NCBI GenBank assembly: GCA_019509785.1
Contig: JAEKLQ010000025.1
Coordinates: 124,001-188,000 of the forward strand
DNA: 64,000 bases
From: Fibrobacterota bacterium
GTDB lineage: Bacteria; Fibrobacterota; Fibrobacteria; UBA11236
Direction of reading: 5' to 3'
The notes beneath the pieces were generated by a model. It saw only the letters and a program-made list of their open reading frames with translations, did no database searches and was not told the DNA's origin. Both the position numbers and the translations under genes were made by a program. How positions within the stretch are numbered: the stretch's first letter is position 1; every line of letters begins with the position of its first letter. Below are positions 19,363 through 28,091 of the stretch, piece by piece.

Positions 19363-20720
19363 GCCAGGAACTCCTTCACTTCGGGATCCAGAAGCAGGTC
19401 CCGGCCCGACAGGGGTCGCCGCAGGGTGATGCCGTCCAAGGTGCGGCAGCGGCTCAGTGCCACGTAGGATTGCCCATGGGCGAAGGCGCCCGAGCCCAGA
19501 TCGATCACCACGCGATCGAAGGTTTTGCCCTGGCTCTTATGGATGGTCATGGCCCACGCCAGCTTCAGGGGGAATTGGGTGAAGCGGCCCACGGGCTTGG
19601 GCACCGGCCGCCCGGTGGCGGGATCGGGCGCGTAACGCACGCTTTCCCAGGTCGCCCGTTCCACGCGCATAGCGCCCAGCGGCCCCGCCATGGGATCCTG
19701 GTTGCCGCCGCGGCCGCCCAGGCTCGGCACGTCCACCCAGATGGCGTCGGCTTCCATGCCGGCCACGCTGCCTAAGGTTCCGTTCACCCACCAGCCTTGG
19801 GCGTGGTTCTTGAGCATCATGACCTGCGCCCCGACCTTGAGGGCCAAGGGCTCGTCGGTGGGAAACGACTTGGGATCGAAGGCGCCTTGCACCTGCGCAT
19901 TGTAAAGGGCCAGATGGGTCGGTAGGCCGTCCAGCATGCGATGATTCACGCGATCGGCGGCGGCATTGGTGGAAGTGAGGGTGATGACGGGCAGGGCGTC
20001 GCCGTCGTCGGGGCCGGTATCGTCGAAAGCGTCGAGCCTCATGGACACGGGCTTTTCCGGGGCGACGGTCCGCGCGTTCAGTCGTTCCAGGTCCTCCTCT
20101 TCGGCTTCGCCGGTGCGGATGGCGTTCAAGAGGGCCAGGAAGGTCTGCTCCTTTTGGCGGTAGACCTTGCGCAGGTCCACGCGATCGAAGGGTAACCGGG
20201 AGAATACCCTGGCCTTGAAGAACCACGGGCTTTCGTACAGGGAATGGAAGGCCTCGCCCTCGTGCGGCGAAACCACCGGCGGCAACTGATGGAGGTCGCC
20301 GAAGAAGATCATCTGCACGCCGCCGAAAGGCGCATGCCCCTCGGGCCCATGGTTCCGCAGGAAGAGATCGATGGCGTCGATGATGTCGGCGCGCACCATC
20401 GAGATCTCGTCGATGATGACGGTGGTGAGCTTGGCGTAGATCTTGCCGCCGCCCAGGCGCGCCACGGCTTCGGGGAAAAGCACGTGGGGCGGGAAGCGGA
20501 AGAAGGAGTGGATGGTCTGCCCGCCTACGTGGACGGCGGCCACCCCCGTGGGCGCGAGCACCACGGCCTTTGACAGGACGGTGCGCTTAAGATGCTGCAA
20601 CAAGGTGGATTTGCCGGTGCCCGCCTTACCGGTGACGAACAGGCATTTGCATCCGGACTCGATCCATTCCTTGGCTTCCTGGAAACCATCGTTCCATTCG
20701 ATGTCATCGCCGGGGTTCAT
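19359..20720 (-). CDS. PIF1/RecD-like superfamily 1B DNA helicase
   Basis: 453 residues with all main helicase motifs: Walker A VTGKAGTGKST (30-39), motif Ia APTGVAAVHVGGQTIHSFF, Walker B VIIDEISM (~101), motif III FGDLHQLPPV, the RKVYRQ block, motif V WAMTIHKSQGKTFDRVVID near 400 and motif VI YVALSRCRTLDG. It should unwind DNA 5' to 3' at stalled forks, recombination intermediates or G-quadruplexes, as PIF1 relatives do. No extra nuclease domain. The downstream small membrane gene overlaps its stop. Confidence 0.92.
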   Translation of the reverse strand: MNPGDDIEWNDGFQEAKEWIESGCKCLFVTGKAGTGKSTLLQHLKRTVLSKAVVLAPTGVAAVHVGGQTIHSFFRFPPHVLFPEAVARLGGGKIYAKLTTVIIDEISMVRADIIDAIDLFLRNHGPEGHAPFGGVQMIFFGDLHQLPPVVSPHEGEAFHSLYESPWFFKARVFSRLPFDRVDLRKVYRQKEQTFLALLNAIRTGEAEEEDLERLNARTVAPEKPVSMRLDAFDDTGPDDGDALPVITLTSTNAAADRVNHRMLDGLPTHLALYNAQVQGAFDPKSFPTDEPLALKVGAQVMMLKNHAQGWWVNGTLGSVAGMEADAIWVDVPSLGGRGGNQDPMAGPLGAMRVERATWESVRYAPDPATGRPVPKPVGRFTQFPLKLAWAMTIHKSQGKTFDRVVIDLGSGAFAHGQSYVALSRCRTLDGITLRRPLSGRDLLLDPEVKEFLA

Positions 20721-20813
20721 GGTCGTGGATGCGGGCTGCGGATAGGGTGAGACGCGGTCGTTTCCGCGGAAAGGCCCGCGCGAGGGGGCGCGGTCCGGAT
20801 AAGGATGCGGGGT

Positions 20814-21287
20814 TCAGCCGGCGAGGGCATGCGGCGCCGGAGCGGCCGCCTTCCCGAGGGCCTCCGCCTTGGAGCCGATGCTCCCTGGCTTGCGGCGCGC
20901 GCGGGTTTTCGCGGCGGCTTCGCCGATGGACCCGGATGCCCCATGGGGTGCGGCCTCCTCTTGGATGAGATCGAGATCGAGCAAAGGTTCGGGCGAGACG
21001 ATATGATCCCAGGTCTCCGAAATGAAGGCGCGGATCTCCTGGGCCAACCCATCGGTAGCCTGCATGTTAACCTCGCTGGCATAAGTCAGATCGCGCGCCT
21101 TGGCGTAGTAATACAGGTAGTCGCCGTCGTCCCTGCGTTCCAGGAACATGCTTTCCACCACCATGCCCTCGCGGCGTAGGGCTGCGAGCGAAAGGTCCCT
21201 GCGTTCGCCGAGGCTGCGGATGAAGTCGATTACGGCGGAGGTTTTGCCGGGGCGGATGCGGATCTTGAGGAGTTGCGTCTGGTACAT
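20814..21287 (-). CDS. DUF6176-like protein with basic C-terminal tail
   Basis: 157 residues. The first ~105 (LKIRIRPGKTSAVIDF, RREGMVVESMFLERRDDGDYLYYY, AFISETWDHI) match the ferredoxin-like small-domain family DUF6176 as I recall it. The last ~45 are an Ala/Lys/Arg-rich disordered tail (AAAKTRARRKPGS). No catalytic residues are evident. Start ATG 21287 chosen because the domain begins at once; the frame opens from 21314. It lies 94 nt upstream of the helicase gene on the same strand. Confidence 0.6.
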   Translation of the reverse strand: MYQTQLLKIRIRPGKTSAVIDFIRSLGERRDLSLAALRREGMVVESMFLERRDDGDYLYYYAKARDLTYASEVNMQATDGLAQEIRAFISETWDHIVSPEPLLDLDLIQEEAAPHGASGSIGEAAAKTRARRKPGSIGSKAEALGKAAAPAPHALAG

Positions 21288-21459
21288 GTGGGCTCTTGAG
21301 AATATAGGAAACATGCGGGTCGGAACGGATCCCGGCGCTGTCCGGTCCCGCGTCCCCCGGCCTCATTATGACGCGTATCCGCGGCCCGAAGCAAGCGCCG
21401 TACGCCGCCGCTTTTCGGGAGGCGCCGTCCCTTGGGAAGCGCCTATCCCGTCGGAAGGG

Positions 21460-22119
21460 TTAACGAATAGTCTTACGAAGCACCCAGGTGGTCATGCATC
21501 GGAGGTTCTGCACGTTGACCGAGCGCAGGGGTTCGGCCATCTCCGCCCCCAGGCGGCCGGCGGCCAAGAGGAGCTTGGCTTCGCTGGCCAGGAACCACTC
21601 CCCCCCGGTCGGCATGCGGTAGCGTCCCGATTCCAAACGCTCCAGACGGTTCTCGAGGCCGATGCTGGAAGACAGGCGCATGAACAGCAGGCCTCCCGGT
21701 GCGGTCGCGCGCCAAAGCCCGTCCAGCATGCGCTGGAAGTGCTCCTCGTCCCGGGCGAAGTGGAGGACGGCGCTGCAAACGACCAAGGCGAAGGCGCCCG
21801 CCGGCACCGTCATGTCCTCAATTTTCTCAACCCGAAAACGATCCGCCGGCAAGCCCGGAGCCATGGCGGCGGCCATCTCCCGCACGTGGTCGAGGGCATC
21901 GGCATCCTCGTCCACCGCGTAGACGTCGCAGCCGGAACGGAAGAAGTAGGGAAGATTGCGGCCGGTCCCGCAGCCCGCGTCCAGCATGGAGAGGGGAAGC
22001 TTCACCTTGCCCTTGAGGAGCAGATCGAACAGGTACACGTCGATGTCGCCGAACCAGGCCCGCAGATCGAGGGGGCCGGAGCCGGCGGGGCTTTCGGGCG
22101 GGGTCTGGGATGCGGGCAT
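21460..22119 (-). CDS. Class I SAM-dependent methyltransferase
   Basis: 219 residues. Motif I is LSMLDAGCGTGRNLPYF near residue 47-63, followed by DVYAVDEDADALDHV, motif II-like GAFALVVCSAVLHF and APGGLLFMRLS. This is a Methyltransf_11/25-type fold without a substrate-specific domain, so the target is unknown. ATG 22119 has GGAGA upstream. It is divergent from the DUF2071 gene; a 51-bp tandem repeat lies between them. Confidence 0.85.
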   Translation of the reverse strand: MPASQTPPESPAGSGPLDLRAWFGDIDVYLFDLLLKGKVKLPLSMLDAGCGTGRNLPYFFRSGCDVYAVDEDADALDHVREMAAAMAPGLPADRFRVEKIEDMTVPAGAFALVVCSAVLHFARDEEHFQRMLDGLWRATAPGGLLFMRLSSSIGLENRLERLESGRYRMPTGGEWFLASEAKLLLAAGRLGAEMAEPLRSVNVQNLRCMTTWVLRKTIR

Positions 22120-22173
22120 GGCGATTCTCCGGTCCTTCGGCAAACGTAGCAAGAGAGCGGCGGCACTTCGTGA

Positions 22174-22278
22174 CGGGCGCCATCCCCCATGGCTGTCCCG
22201 CTGGCCCGAAATTGCTTCCCGCGCCGGGTGCCATCCCCCATGGCCGTCCCGCCCGGGCCGAAATTGCTTCCCGCCCCG
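22174..22278 (+). repeat. Two tandem copies of a ~51-bp intergenic repeat
   Basis: Copy 1 (~22174-22224) and copy 2 (~22225-22276) share CCATCCCCCATGGC, GTCCCG and CCGAAATTGCTTCCCGC blocks in the same order, with few substitutions and one indel. A short third start (CGGTGCTATT) follows. The unit contains the palindrome CCATGG. It lies between divergent genes and may be a recent duplication, a regulatory site pair or an unstable locus. Confidence 0.8.
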
Positions 22279-22379
22279 GTCGGTGCTATTTTCTCCCGCA
22301 TGGGCCCAATCCGCAAGCTCGCCGCCAGTGCGAACCTATTTATGGGACCGTTTCTTACCCGGGCCCCCATCCCTTCCCC

Positions 22380-23111
22380 GTGAGCCCGTTCCTCCCCAAC
22401 GCGGCCTTCCGCCATCCCCGCGGTTGGTTGATGGGCATGCACTGGGACGATCTCCTCTTCGCCCATTGGCCCGTCGCGCCCGAGCTTCTCCGCCGCCTTG
22501 TCCCCGCCGGCCTGGACCTCGATCTTTTCGATGGCCGGGCTTGGATCAGCGTGGTGCCCTTCCGCATGTCCCACGTGCGGCCGCGCTACTTACCGGGCTT
22601 GCCGGGCCTCACGGCGTTCTGCGAACTGAACGTGCGTACCTACGTGGTGCGGAAAGCCATTCCCGGAGTCTGGTTTTTCAGCCTGGAAGCCTCCAATCCG
22701 GTGGCGGTGCGCGCCGCCAGGCGCTTCTTCCATCTGCCTTATTTCGATGCCGAGATGCGGTCGGAACGGCAAGGGAACCGCATCGAGTACGCCAGCCGGC
22801 GCACCCATCCCGGCGCGGCTCCGGCGGAGTTCGTAGGCGAGTATGGGCCTACAGGCCCCGCCTACCGCGCGGCCGCGGGTTCCTTGGAGGATTGGCTCAC
22901 CGCGCGCTATTGCCTGTACGCCGCCGATGATGAAGGCGGCCTGTACCGGGTCAACGTGCACCATAAACCCTGGCGCTTACAGCCCGCCGCCGCCGAGATC
23001 CGCGTGAACACCATGACTTTGCCGATCGGGATTAAACTGGAAGGCGTCCCGCTCTTGCAATTCGCCGCGAAGACGGAAGTGGCGGGGTGGATGCCGGAAC
23101 GGCTGTTATGA
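22380..23111 (+). CDS. DUF2071 (YqjF-like) family protein
   Basis: 243 residues if it starts at GTG 22380, which places the start just before the family block NAAFRHPRGWLMGMHWDDLLFAHW. Other matches are LDLFDGRAWISVVPFRM, FCELNVRTYV and GVWFFSLEA, all typical of DUF2071 (acetoacetate-decarboxylase-like fold, function unknown). The frame remains open upstream through the repeat, but that part is low-complexity and not family-like. No good ribosome site was seen at the GTG; ATG in LMGMHW is a less likely alternative. Confidence 0.8.
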   Translation: MSPFLPNAAFRHPRGWLMGMHWDDLLFAHWPVAPELLRRLVPAGLDLDLFDGRAWISVVPFRMSHVRPRYLPGLPGLTAFCELNVRTYVVRKAIPGVWFFSLEASNPVAVRAARRFFHLPYFDAEMRSERQGNRIEYASRRTHPGAAPAEFVGEYGPTGPAYRAAAGSLEDWLTARYCLYAADDEGGLYRVNVHHKPWRLQPAAAEIRVNTMTLPIGIKLEGVPLLQFAAKTEVAGWMPERLL

Positions 23112-23184
23112 GAGGGCGTATGCAAAAGAACGGAAAAGCAGGCGCGAGGGTCTTAGCCCCGCGCCTTCGGGCGCGCTAGCCCGC

Positions 23185-23667
23185 TCAGTGGTGATGGCCG
23201 CCGGGACCGTGCACGTGGCCGTGGCCCAGCTCGTCCTCGGTCGCGTCGCGCACGCCCACGATGGTGACGTCGAAGTTCAGGTCCATGCCCGCCAGGGGAT
23301 GGTTCCCGTCCACCACCACGTTATCGTTCTCGATGCCCACCACGGTGATGACGCGGACGCCGTCGTCGCCTTCGGCCTCCAGTTCCATGCCCACGCGCAG
23401 ATCCTTGATCTCCGAGAAATTGTCCTTAGGGATGATTTGCATCAGCTCCTCGTCGCGGTCGCCGTAGGCGTCCTTGGCGGGAATCTGCGCCTTCAAGGCG
23501 TCGCCGGCGGACTTGCCTTCGAGGACGCTTTCCAGACCGGGAATCAATTGGCCCTGACCATGGATGAATTGCAAGGGGCGGCCCTTGGACGACTTGTCGA
23601 GGACTTCGCCCTTGGCGTTGGTGAGTGTGTAGTCGATGGAAACGACCTTGTTTTTGGCGATCTGCAT
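23185..23667 (-). CDS. slyD: FKBP-type peptidyl-prolyl isomerase, SlyD-like
   Basis: 160 residues. The FKBP half domains DYTLTNAKGEVLDKS and FIHGQGQLIPGLESVLEGKS flank an insert-in-flap domain with IPAKDAYGDRDEE. The C-terminus is His-rich (GHGHVHGPGGHHH), as in SlyD, which binds nickel and other metals. It should act as cytosolic chaperone/prolyl isomerase and possibly help metal delivery. Start ATG 23667 fits the family N-terminus. It has no clear operon partner. Confidence 0.9.
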   Translation of the reverse strand: MQIAKNKVVSIDYTLTNAKGEVLDKSSKGRPLQFIHGQGQLIPGLESVLEGKSAGDALKAQIPAKDAYGDRDEELMQIIPKDNFSEIKDLRVGMELEAEGDDGVRVITVVGIENDNVVVDGNHPLAGMDLNFDVTIVGVRDATEDELGHGHVHGPGGHHH

Positions 23668-23735
23668 GCTGGGCCTTGGTTAGCGTGGCTTCCGGCCCCA
23701 GGGCCGGAAAAAGCAAAGTAATATTTTCGACGGGG

Positions 23736-25463
23736 CTAATAGAGGAGGACGGGAGCCACCGGCCCCCCGTTCTCGCTGTAGTAATAGACCCCCGGCTTCG
23801 CCGACCCGCCCTTGCCGTCCTTCAAATCCCAAGACCAAAGCGTGGAATCGGGGGTGAAGCTCAAAGAACGCACCGACGAACCGGATTCGCTGAAGATGCG
23901 GATGTCGGAGGCGTGGGAGAGTCGCGAAAAGTATAGGCGGGCGGCAGACCCGTCCCGCAGGGGATTCGGATAGGCGATAAGGCGGGAGGAAACGACGCTT
24001 TGCAGGACGAGGATTTGCGCGCTCCAGGATTGCGTCGTGGACCCGTTGGCCAGCAGGAGCAAATTGACGCGGCCGGGCGCATCCGCGAAGTCCAATTTGG
24101 CGGTAGTGCCTGATAGCGGGCCGCCCAAACTGGAATCGGGACCGGAAAAGGCCAGGACCGGGACCAATCCCGTATCCTGGACCAGGACCGATTTCCCGCT
24201 GCCGGAGGCGCCGCTGATCTGCCAAGCGTTGATGGTCATGGGGAGTTGGGCGGGGGTTTGAAATGGATCCGGCGAACTTACGTTCAGGGCCCGGGTTTGG
24301 AGCGACGGCCATCTGGGCATGTCGGGGGAAAAGGGCTGAAAAGGGGGCCGCACCGGTTGGCCGCTGAAGGCCAACTGCGCGGCGAAATCGGCGTACAACT
24401 GGCGCAAGGATTTTCCCTTCGCCGCGCCGACGCGGGAGAGCGCGTCCCGGATATCGTTTCCGTTTTCGGCCAGTCGCTCCCAGACGGCGACATCGAAGCC
24501 CTCGCCGAGCACCTGATTGAGGAATACGTGGAAGATGCCGTTCCCGTACCAACTCAAGCGGAGCGGGTAATTGAACATGCCCACGCCGGGAAGGTCCTGG
24601 AAAAAGGCGGGCAGGTATTGCAGGTAGTCGTTGACCTCGGGCGCGTTGCGCTCTTCCATGCCCACGGCCGAGGTCTCGTACCAAACGTGCAAGTTGCCCA
24701 GCTCGGGGGTATAGGCGAATTGCACGGAATGGTAGAACTCGTGGAAGCAGGTCACCTGCAATCCGGCTTGCCAATCGATCCCGTAATTATGGATCAAGCT
24801 TCCCCGGTACTGGCTCATGATGGTGTCCCCGTCGGGGATGCCGCTCGCCGGGTCGATACGGGAATTATACAGGAGGTCGTTGTCCACCAACATGCTGCCT
24901 TCGGTGGAAGGATAGGTCAGGGCATAGTAGGGTTCGCCATGGTCCTCCGGTACGACCGTGCCTATGTCAGCGATGTCCACCGAATATTTCCCCTCGTTCC
25001 CGGGGGAAGCTTGGTAGTAAAAGGACAAGCCAACCGAATGGGGCGCGCGCATCCCGAGCGTATCGATGTAATAGCCGCGCGCATGTTCCAAGAAGGCGGC
25101 TATTGTCACGGAGTATTGCGGGTGGGGTGCGCCGAGGGAATCCAATTTGGAATCGATGAACGCGGCATCGTTCGGGCCCGTGCCATGCCCGGGCGCGATG
25201 CGGGACAAGGAATCGATCATGCCCAGCAGGACGGAATCGCCGTCCACGGTTTTAATCCGGCTTAGGCCCGCCAAGGTGTAACTAATCCGGAAATGGGCGG
25301 TTTCCAAGGTCCGATAGGCTTCGATCGCGGCCCCGCGTTTGGCGGACCGAAGCGGCATCAGGCTTTTCGCGCCGTGGGTCCGGAACAATTCGGCCGTGCC
25401 GCAGTGGATCTGCTGGGCGCCCGCGGGGAGAGCCAGCCCGATGGCGAGGATCAACGCCCGCAT
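23736..25463 (-). CDS. Secreted MXAN_6640-like metalloprotease with T9SS-type sorting domain
   Basis: 575 residues. Signal peptide MRALILAIGLALPAGA, then a catalytic region with zinc motif HEFYH at 241-245 and a downstream glutamate in WYETSAVGMEE near 262-271. This pattern fits the MXAN_6640 family of putative metalloproteases. The final ~75 residues (RLIAYPNPLRDG, ARLYFSRLSHASDIRIF, GVYYYSENG) form a type A C-terminal sorting domain of type IX secretion cargo, implying surface release. ATG 25463 chosen since the longer frame adds a charged stretch before the leader. Probable extracellular protease. Confidence 0.8.
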   Translation of the reverse strand: MRALILAIGLALPAGAQQIHCGTAELFRTHGAKSLMPLRSAKRGAAIEAYRTLETAHFRISYTLAGLSRIKTVDGDSVLLGMIDSLSRIAPGHGTGPNDAAFIDSKLDSLGAPHPQYSVTIAAFLEHARGYYIDTLGMRAPHSVGLSFYYQASPGNEGKYSVDIADIGTVVPEDHGEPYYALTYPSTEGSMLVDNDLLYNSRIDPASGIPDGDTIMSQYRGSLIHNYGIDWQAGLQVTCFHEFYHSVQFAYTPELGNLHVWYETSAVGMEERNAPEVNDYLQYLPAFFQDLPGVGMFNYPLRLSWYGNGIFHVFLNQVLGEGFDVAVWERLAENGNDIRDALSRVGAAKGKSLRQLYADFAAQLAFSGQPVRPPFQPFSPDMPRWPSLQTRALNVSSPDPFQTPAQLPMTINAWQISGASGSGKSVLVQDTGLVPVLAFSGPDSSLGGPLSGTTAKLDFADAPGRVNLLLLANGSTTQSWSAQILVLQSVVSSRLIAYPNPLRDGSAARLYFSRLSHASDIRIFSESGSSVRSLSFTPDSTLWSWDLKDGKGGSAKPGVYYYSENGGPVAPVLLY

Positions 25464-25664
25464 ATCCGCTTCCCCTCGCCGGTTCCGATTCGCCGATCTT
25501 TCACGATGGATGTCCTCCCGCATTCCAAATATATAACCCGGATGGGAAGGAGAGGAAGTCCGGGGCGGAGCCCGTAGTCCGCGCGGGAGCCGACGCCGGA
25601 CCTCCTCGAGATTAAAGGACGCCCCGCAGTCCGCGGAGCGAGGGTCCGTTCACTCCGAGAATGC

Positions 25665-26627
25665 TCACTCGGAAAAAGTAAAAGGCACAGTAACATGGTC
25701 GTTACCGGGGGCCCTCACGGGATCGAAACGCCAGGATCGCACCAGCCGCCCGACCTCGGCATCGAAATCCGCGGCTCCGGTGGTGGAAGAAACCACCGCC
25801 AACTCTACAACGTCCCCGCCGGGCGCGATGGAAAAGCTCAAGGAGAGCTTGCCCGCCAGGCCGGGGTACCGCTTGAGGAAGGAGTTGTAGGCGTGCCTGA
25901 GGCCGGGGCCATGGGAGCGGATGACCGCTAGGATGGCGGCGGAAGAACGGGCGTTGTTCTCCTGGGCGTACTCGATTGATGAAACACGCGCCGTGGAAGA
26001 CAGGGCGGTCGGGGCCCTGGTCCCGCTATGCGGGAGTTCGGGGAGGACGCCCGGTCCGCAATCGGCTCCCGCGCAACCGGTTCCCTCTTCCGTGTACTCA
26101 ATATTGAATTCATGGCTTTCCGCCCCGCGTCGGCCGGAGATGCGGGATTCCGAGGTATGCTTCAGGACCGGAAGTTCGGTGAGCTTGTCCACGTCCATAT
26201 GCTTGAAGGCATGGGAAAGGATTTCCGAGGCATTGATGTCGAGCCGGTTGGTGCGGGAAGTGATGAGGCTTTGGCCCAGCCAGCCCGGCTTCTTCGCAAC
26301 GTGAGCGGTCTTCGGCTTCGGCGATTTATTTCCCGTCTGGCCTGGCGTCACGTGATTCTTGACGAGGCGCTGATCCTTGATACTGCCGTGGTAGTCCTTC
26401 GGGGGCACCGCCGTGTAGTGGCCCGGATGGGGATCAACGGGGGGATCGACCAGCGGAGGCGGAAGCATGATTTGCACCGTGAGGGCCCAGGCCGCGAAGG
26501 CGGACCCGAGCATGGACCCCGCGCCCGTACAGCTCAACAATCGTCGATCATCCTCGACGCGGAGTTTTTCTTCCAATGGACCGGGGGAATTCTGTTCGCG
26601 AAAAGACAATACCTTCGAACCGGACAT
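25665..26627 (-). CDS. AgmX/PglI C-terminal (TonB-like) domain protein
   Basis: 320 residues. One hydrophobic segment at ~35-55 (MLGSAFAAWALTVQIML), then a Pro/His/Lys-rich periplasmic stretch, and a C-terminal domain SAAILAVIRSHGPGLRHAYN ... GDVVELAVVSSTTG ... LVRSWRFDPV characteristic of AgmX/PglI/TonB family tails. Such proteins link inner-membrane energy or gliding machinery to the outer envelope. ATG 26627 has AGGAGGACT upstream. No ExbB/ExbD genes are adjacent, so it may borrow a distant motor. Confidence 0.78.
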   Translation of the reverse strand: MSGSKVLSFREQNSPGPLEEKLRVEDDRRLLSCTGAGSMLGSAFAAWALTVQIMLPPPLVDPPVDPHPGHYTAVPPKDYHGSIKDQRLVKNHVTPGQTGNKSPKPKTAHVAKKPGWLGQSLITSRTNRLDINASEILSHAFKHMDVDKLTELPVLKHTSESRISGRRGAESHEFNIEYTEEGTGCAGADCGPGVLPELPHSGTRAPTALSSTARVSSIEYAQENNARSSAAILAVIRSHGPGLRHAYNSFLKRYPGLAGKLSLSFSIAPGGDVVELAVVSSTTGAADFDAEVGRLVRSWRFDPVRAPGNDHVTVPFTFSE

Positions 26628-26942
26628 GCGGAGTCCTCCTAGGGGGAAAAGGGATCCAACTTCGACCGATGGCGAATTGCGGAGACGGCGACGGGCGGAG
26701 CGTGAGGGACCAGTAACCGGGGCGTTTCCCCCTGGAACCGATACGATTCGTTCCGCTGAATCCTAATATACCACGCCCGCGGGCGCCGCGCGCTGCCTTT
26801 CGGACCGTTACTATTCCCGATCTCCGTCGGCCCCCGGCATTGTCCGCGCCGGGCCTGCGGGGTACAATGGCCCAGGCCGCCCTGACCGCGGCCCTGGGGT
26901 TTCGGCCGCTTCCACGGCGGCCAAGTCACGGGAGGCGAATCC
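26628..26942 (+). other. 315-nt divergent intergenic region
   Basis: Between the AgmX-like gene (minus) and the secreted protein gene (plus). It holds the plus-strand promoter at 26840-26868 and the GGAGG ribosome site about ten bases before 26943. I saw no convincing minus-strand promoter and no gene. Confidence 0.5.
26840..26868 (+). promoter_or_regulatory. Sigma-70-type promoter
   Basis: TTGTCC (26840-26845), 17-nt spacer, TACAAT (26863-26868). Both boxes and the spacing fit the housekeeping consensus. Expected start near 26875, leaving a ~68-nt leader before ATG 26943. Confidence 0.65.
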
Positions 26943-28052
26943 ATGGGAATTTCCGGGAAACCGAAGCGTTCGATGCGGGTAGAGCGACTGCTTTTTATGG
27001 TGCTTGGGGCCTGCGGCGCCGCCGCCGCCCTGGATTCGGCCGATCTCTCCGGAATCGCCTTTTTCCCCACCGACAATCCCTGGCATTTCGACGTGTCCAA
27101 AATGCCCCTGGATCCGAACTCCGCCAAGCTGGTGGCTTCCGTAGGGTCCGGCACGGCTTTGCATCCCGATTTCGGAACCGACCTGGGCGGCGTTCCCTGG
27201 GGCATCCCCTATGTGCTGGTGGACAAGACCCAGGCCAAGATCCCCGTCAACTACACCGACTACGGGGACGAGAGCGATCCGGGCCCCTACCCCATTCCTC
27301 TCAATGCCTTCGTGGAAGGCGGGGACCCGAACAAGGGCGATCGCCACGTGCTGGCGGTGGATAAGGATGCCAAGATCCTCTACGAGCTCTACGTGGCAAT
27401 CCCGCGCGCCGATCATTGGGACGCGGCCTGCGGCGCGAAATTCGATCTGACTTCGAATACCCTGCGCACCGATGGCTGGACCTCCGCCGACGCCGCCGGC
27501 CTTCCCATCCTGCCGGGCCTGGTCCGTTACGACGAGATCAAACGCGGCGTCATCGACCACGCCATCCGCATGACCGTGGACGTTTCGCGCAAGTCCTATC
27601 TCTGGCCGGCGCGCCACCAGGCGGGATCCACCACCAGCCTGGATGCGCCGCCTATGGGCCAGCGCTACCGCCTCAAAGCGACATTCGACATTTCCGGATT
27701 CCCTCCGGCGGCCCAGACCGTGCTCACCGCCCTGAAAAAATACGGAGCCATCGTTGCCGATAACGGGGGCAACTGGTTCCTCTCGGGCGCGCCCGACTCG
27801 CGCTATCCCGATTCCGAGATCGATGCGCTGAAGCGCGTGAAGGGAAGCGACTTCGAGGCGGTGCAAAGCGTGGACGACAAAGGCAACCCTATCTACCCGG
27901 CGGGATCGGGCATCGTAACCTGGCTGCGGCCCGGCCGCGCCGCGAACACGGGTCCGTTCTACTCCCTGTCGGGGCGGCGGTTGCCGCCGGACCGGATCGC
28001 CGCGGATATTCCGCTATTCATTTTCCAAGCGCCCGCCGACGGGGCGCCTTGA
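26943..28052 (+). CDS. Secreted protein of an uncharacterised conserved family
   Basis: 369 residues. Signal segment LLFMVLGACGAAAALD after a basic start. Conserved-looking blocks are FFPTDNPWHFDVS, LHPDFGTDLGG, GIPYVLVDK, ESDPGPYPIPLNAF, GDRHVLAVDKD, GWTSADAAGLPILPGLVRYDE, ARHQAGS, PPMGQRYRLKA and YGAIVADNGGNWF. I recall these from unnamed secreted proteins in several phyla; no activity is known to me. Near the C-terminus FYSLSGRRL resembles the start of a sorting domain. ATG 26943 follows GGAGGCGAATCC and the promoter above. Confidence 0.7.
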   Translation: MGISGKPKRSMRVERLLFMVLGACGAAAALDSADLSGIAFFPTDNPWHFDVSKMPLDPNSAKLVASVGSGTALHPDFGTDLGGVPWGIPYVLVDKTQAKIPVNYTDYGDESDPGPYPIPLNAFVEGGDPNKGDRHVLAVDKDAKILYELYVAIPRADHWDAACGAKFDLTSNTLRTDGWTSADAAGLPILPGLVRYDEIKRGVIDHAIRMTVDVSRKSYLWPARHQAGSTTSLDAPPMGQRYRLKATFDISGFPPAAQTVLTALKKYGAIVADNGGNWFLSGAPDSRYPDSEIDALKRVKGSDFEAVQSVDDKGNPIYPAGSGIVTWLRPGRAANTGPFYSLSGRRLPPDRIAADIPLFIFQAPADGAP

Positions 28053-28064
28053 AAGCCTAGACCG

Positions 28065-28074
28065 CCAATATTGG
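28065..28074. repeat. Short palindrome between convergent genes
   Basis: CCAATATTGG is a perfect 10-bp palindrome, 12 nt after the stop of the secreted-protein gene and 18 nt before the convergent HD gene stop. Too short and without a U-tract to call a terminator. Confidence 0.3.
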
Positions 28075-28091
28075 TATTAACCTGGGAAAGG

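Noticed and set aside
22110-22379. A 90-codon upstream extension of the DUF2071 gene
   Set aside because: It runs through the 51-bp tandem repeat, is low-complexity and precedes the point where family similarity begins.
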